DNA from: Candidatus Brocadia sp. | GTDB lineage: Bacteria > Planctomycetota > Brocadiia > Brocadiales > Brocadiaceae | DNA: 6,844 bases | NCBI GenBank assembly: GCA_030837935.1 | Contig: JAUQXU010000247.1 | Coordinates: forward strand, 1-6,844 | Reading direction: 5' to 3' | In this document: one piece after another, positions 4,615 to 6,844 of the stretch | Numbering within the stretch: position 1 is the stretch's first letter | Layout of the letters: each line of letters starts with the position of its first letter | The notes under the pieces: generated by a model | The model's input: the letters and a program-made list of their open reading frames with translations, nothing else | Database searches by the model: none | What the model was told of the DNA's origin: nothing | Translations under genes and position numbers: made by a program

Positions 4615-6126
4615 ATGAAAGAAAAACCGAGAATACTTATTTTTGTTGTCGCTTACGAGGCACAGGCAACGCTCGAAAAGGTTTTACATAGAATCCCAGA
4701 AGGAATTTTTCATTATGATACAGAAATTTTAGTCATTGATGATTCCTCGAAAGATAAAACTTTTGAGGTTGGCGTCAAATACTCAGAAAACAAAAATAAA
4801 TATCCTGTTACAATCTTATATAACGAAGAAAATCAAGGGTATGGGGGAAATCAGAAACTTGGCTATTCGTATGCAATAAAAAACAAATTTGATATTGTTG
4901 TTTTACTTCATGGTGATGGACAATACGCCCCTGAATGTATACCTGCCTTAATTGAACCTTTGCTGGATAATTCTGCAGATGCAGTTTTTGGTTCCCGGAT
5001 GTTAACAAAAGGCGCTGCACGGAAAGGAGGTATGCCCCTCTATAAATTTATAGGCAACAAAATTTTAACAAAGATTCAAAATTTCTTACTGAAAACGAAT
5101 TTTTCCGAGTTTCATTCGGGCTTCAGGGTGTATAGTGTTGCGGCTCTTTCACAAATTCCATTTCAATACAATTCAAATAATTTTCATTTTGATACAGAAA
5201 TAATAATACAGCTACTCGCGGGTAATTTTACCATGAAAGAAGTACCTATTCCTACCTATTATGGAGATGAAATATGCCGGGTGGATGGGATCAAATACGC
5301 CAAAAATGTTATTATGACAACGCTGTTAAGTCGATTTCACGCAGTTAATCTCTTATATGACAGAAAATTTGACCTTCATAAGAATGCCAATCTATTCTAT
5401 GATTTAAAACTGGGGTACAAGTCATCTCATACACTCGCGGTACATGAAATCAAACAGGGAAGCCGAGTCTTAGATATAGGCTGTGGTCCCGGTAACTTTG
5501 CAAGGGAGTTACGTAAGAAAGGTTGTGTGTTAACAGGAATAGATATGTATGAACCGAAAGACAAAGAGGTTTTTGAAAAATTTTACCTGTGGGACGAGGC
5601 AAGAGATATTTTTGCACAGGATTTAAGCTCTTACGATGTTGTTCTCCTCTTGGATGTTATTGAGCATTTTAAAAAACCAGAGGCATTTTTAGATAGTTTA
5701 CGAAGGTGTGTCAGTACTAAACATCCTAAATTGATAGTGACAACGGGTAATGTGGCTTTTTTTGTTGTGAGATTACAGTTGCTGATGGGTCGTTTCAATT
5801 ACGGACAGAAGGGTATTTTAGACATTACCCATTCCAGGTTATACACGTTCAGGACACTGCAAAAACTTTTTGTGCAATGCGGTTACAAAATTGAGAAAAT
5901 ACGGGGCATTCCTGCGCCTTTTCCAAAGGCAGTAGGACTGAATTTGTTTTCAAAAATATTACTCTCGATCAATGATTTTTTGATACATGTCTCAAAGGGT
6001 CTTTTTTCTTACCAGATATTTATGGTGGCTACTCCCACTCCCACAGTAGAGGCTATTTTAGCCAACTCTATCAATACGAGCAGGCTAAAAGCCCGGGAAA
6101 TTCTCAACGAGGTGAAAAAAACATAG
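4615..6126 (+). CDS. Bifunctional family 2 glycosyltransferase / class I SAM-dependent methyltransferase
   Basis: This 503-residue fusion has two enzyme domains. Residues about 5-240 form a GT-A fold family 2 glycosyltransferase of the dolichol/polyprenyl-phosphate sugar synthase type. It shows IDDSS at 41-45, HGDGQY at 99-104 (acidic metal/nucleotide motif), FGSRM at 126-130 and HSGFR at 167-171. Residues about 258-440 form a class I methyltransferase with motif I VLDIGCGPGNF (285-295), acidic D310 ending the second strand, and DVVLLLDVIEHF (341-352). A C-terminal tail to 503 is partly hydrophobic (about 440-470). The enzyme is probably cytosolic at the membrane face, making or modifying a lipid-linked sugar; which product is methylated is unknown. 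The ATG at 4615 follows a T-rich tract with no visible Shine-Dalgarno sequence. The gene is visibly more AT-rich than the LamG gene. The next gene starts one base after its stop, so the two are probably co-translated. Confidence 0.88.
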   Translation: MKEKPRILIFVVAYEAQATLEKVLHRIPEGIFHYDTEILVIDDSSKDKTFEVGVKYSENKNKYPVTILYNEENQGYGGNQKLGYSYAIKNKFDIVVLLHGDGQYAPECIPALIEPLLDNSADAVFGSRMLTKGAARKGGMPLYKFIGNKILTKIQNFLLKTNFSEFHSGFRVYSVAALSQIPFQYNSNNFHFDTEIIIQLLAGNFTMKEVPIPTYYGDEICRVDGIKYAKNVIMTTLLSRFHAVNLLYDRKFDLHKNANLFYDLKLGYKSSHTLAVHEIKQGSRVLDIGCGPGNFARELRKKGCVLTGIDMYEPKDKEVFEKFYLWDEARDIFAQDLSSYDVVLLLDVIEHFKKPEAFLDSLRRCVSTKHPKLIVTTGNVAFFVVRLQLLMGRFNYGQKGILDITHSRLYTFRTLQKLFVQCGYKIEKIRGIPAPFPKAVGLNLFSKILLSINDFLIHVSKGLFSYQIFMVATPTPTVEAILANSINTSRLKAREILNEVKKT

Positions 6127-6127
6127 T

Positions 6128-6727
6128 ATGCTTTTACGGTCAAAATCCGGAATGATTACTCTTCTCTGTATCTTTGCCGCTTATATTCCGGCGATGATGC
6201 TTTTACAGCAGTGTGAGTATTTTCTGGTCAACGACTTCAGGCCTTATCATATAAGTTACTTTGAGAGCTGGCCTCAAAGATTGTTAAGTTATTTTAATCC
6301 CTTCGATACCAACGTATGGCTGCATCGTCCGGTTCCGGAATCATTTGAATGGGTGTCTTCCCTGGTATTTAAAGGACATCCGGGTATGTGGCATATTGTA
6401 TCACTTTCCTTTCGCTTCTTGACCATTGCGCTTGTATGGAAGCTTTTAGGGTGTTTCAATTGCTCGAATCATGCAAGAATTATAGGGACGCTTTTTATCG
6501 CTTTTTTCCCTGCGTTCCCTGAGTCCCAGCTTATATTTGCAGAGACGCTGTTAGTTCCTTTGTTGTTGATAACGTATATAGGTTTTATGTCTATGTATAA
6601 AGAGGCGGGGGCACATAATACAAAGGTATCCCTGGTCATTATTACCACTGTTTCATTTATTCTCATGACCATGTGCAAGGAAATCCTGGCGCCTCTCTCT
6701 TTCGTGTACGCCCAGCATGGGCATTAA
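6128..6727 (+). CDS. GT-C-like integral membrane glycosyltransferase, exon 1, interrupted by a group II intron
   Basis: The frame encodes a multi-spanning membrane protein starting one base after the preceding stop, an operon-like arrangement. Residues 10-27 form the first membrane segment, followed by an outside loop with VNDFRPY (34-40, acidic D36 where GT-C enzymes place a catalytic residue) and HRPV (66-69). More membrane segments lie at about 88-107, 115-130, 137-155 and 167-182, then CKE (183-185) resembles the SKE motif of TMTC/ArnT-type families. GT-C enzymes use lipid-phosphate sugars on the outer membrane face. True host sequence ends at 6705, inside codon 193; the last few codons (YAQHGH) and the stop at 6725-6727 are intron sequence. 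Family members are usually several hundred residues longer, so the rest should follow the intron beyond the window. The specific substrate cannot be told. Confidence 0.72.
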   Translation: MLLRSKSGMITLLCIFAAYIPAMMLLQQCEYFLVNDFRPYHISYFESWPQRLLSYFNPFDTNVWLHRPVPESFEWVSSLVFKGHPGMWHIVSLSFRFLTIALVWKLLGCFNCSNHARIIGTLFIAFFPAFPESQLIFAETLLVPLLLITYIGFMSMYKEAGAHNTKVSLVIITTVSFILMTMCKEILAPLSFVYAQHGH

Positions 6728-6844
6728 CTAATGGGTGAAAGTCCCTGCGGGAAAATCACCGTAGATTCGAGGTTGAATATACGCGAACCGCTAGCAAAAT
6801 TCAAGGGCGATTTCGTGAGAAATGGTCTGAAGGAAGAATGGAGC
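6706..6844 (+). mobile_element. Group II intron, 5' end (domain I start; continues past the window)
   Basis: The proposed 5' splice site is before GTACGCCC at 6706, one base from the usual GUGYG start. The stem GCCC-AGCAT-GGGC (6710-6722) follows, then TAACTAATGGGTGAAAGTCC (6725-6744), CTAGC (6791-6795), CAAGGG (6802-6807), a stem ATTTC/GAAAT closed by a GTGA tetraloop (6810-6823) and CTGAAGGAAG (6827-6836). This order matches the conserved domain I start of bacterial group II introns as I remember them. The reverse transcriptase/maturase and domains II-VI would lie outside the window. The intron is in the same orientation as the host gene, so splicing could restore it. TTTCGT (6700-6705) would be the natural IBS1. 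Confidence in intron identity is high; the exact boundary is less certain, with GTGTACG at 6704 as the alternative. Confidence 0.85.

Overview
The window looks like chromosomal DNA from a Gram-negative-type bacterium carrying a surface-polysaccharide locus. Two things together remind me of anammox planctomycetes (Candidatus Brocadia and relatives): very large Thr/Pro-linked LamG/FnIII-type secreted proteins, and intergenic spaces crowded with REP-like and MITE-like palindromes plus group II introns. This taxonomic guess is by resemblance only and has low to moderate confidence. No rRNA, tRNA or CRISPR array was seen. All supported genes lie on the + strand.

Layout. (1) Positions 1-2350 hold the 3' part of a large extracellular protein: a Thr/Pro linker, three tandem LamG (concanavalin A-like) modules and a C-terminal FnIII-like module. 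Modules 1 and 3 are recent copies of each other, while module 2 is older and divergent. (2) Positions 2351-2973 are a 623-base intergenic region without a convincing gene. It holds a short dispersed repeat, a candidate promoter overlaid by three AAACGTTT palindromes at an exact 16-bp period, two hairpins, an 80-bp REP-like palindrome and a 10-bp inverted repeat just upstream of the next gene. (3) Positions 2974-4335 encode a Wzx-like polysaccharide flippase. (4) Positions 4336-4614 are a second repeat-dense spacer: two hairpins of one family related by compensatory base-pair changes, a second copy of the short dispersed repeat, a perfect 16-bp palindrome and a MITE-like inverted repeat. (5) Positions 4615-6126 encode a fused family 2 glycosyltransferase and class I SAM-dependent methyltransferase. 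(6) One base later, a GT-C-like membrane glycosyltransferase gene begins. It is interrupted at position 6705/6706 by the 5' end of a group II intron that runs off the window.

How the genes may work together. The bifunctional enzyme would use an activated sugar and methylate a product. The membrane GT-C protein would transfer sugar from a lipid-linked donor on the outer face of the membrane. The flippase would move lipid-linked glycan across the inner membrane. This is consistent with a cell-surface glycan or glycoprotein pathway, but no substrate can be named. The LamG protein may bind carbohydrate at the surface, but it is separated by the spacer and need not belong to the same transcription unit.

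The most interesting signals are the 16-bp-periodic operator-like array on a promoter, the covarying hairpin pair, and a sense-oriented group II intron splitting a glycosyltransferase gene. I did not find a clearly new multi-gene system.
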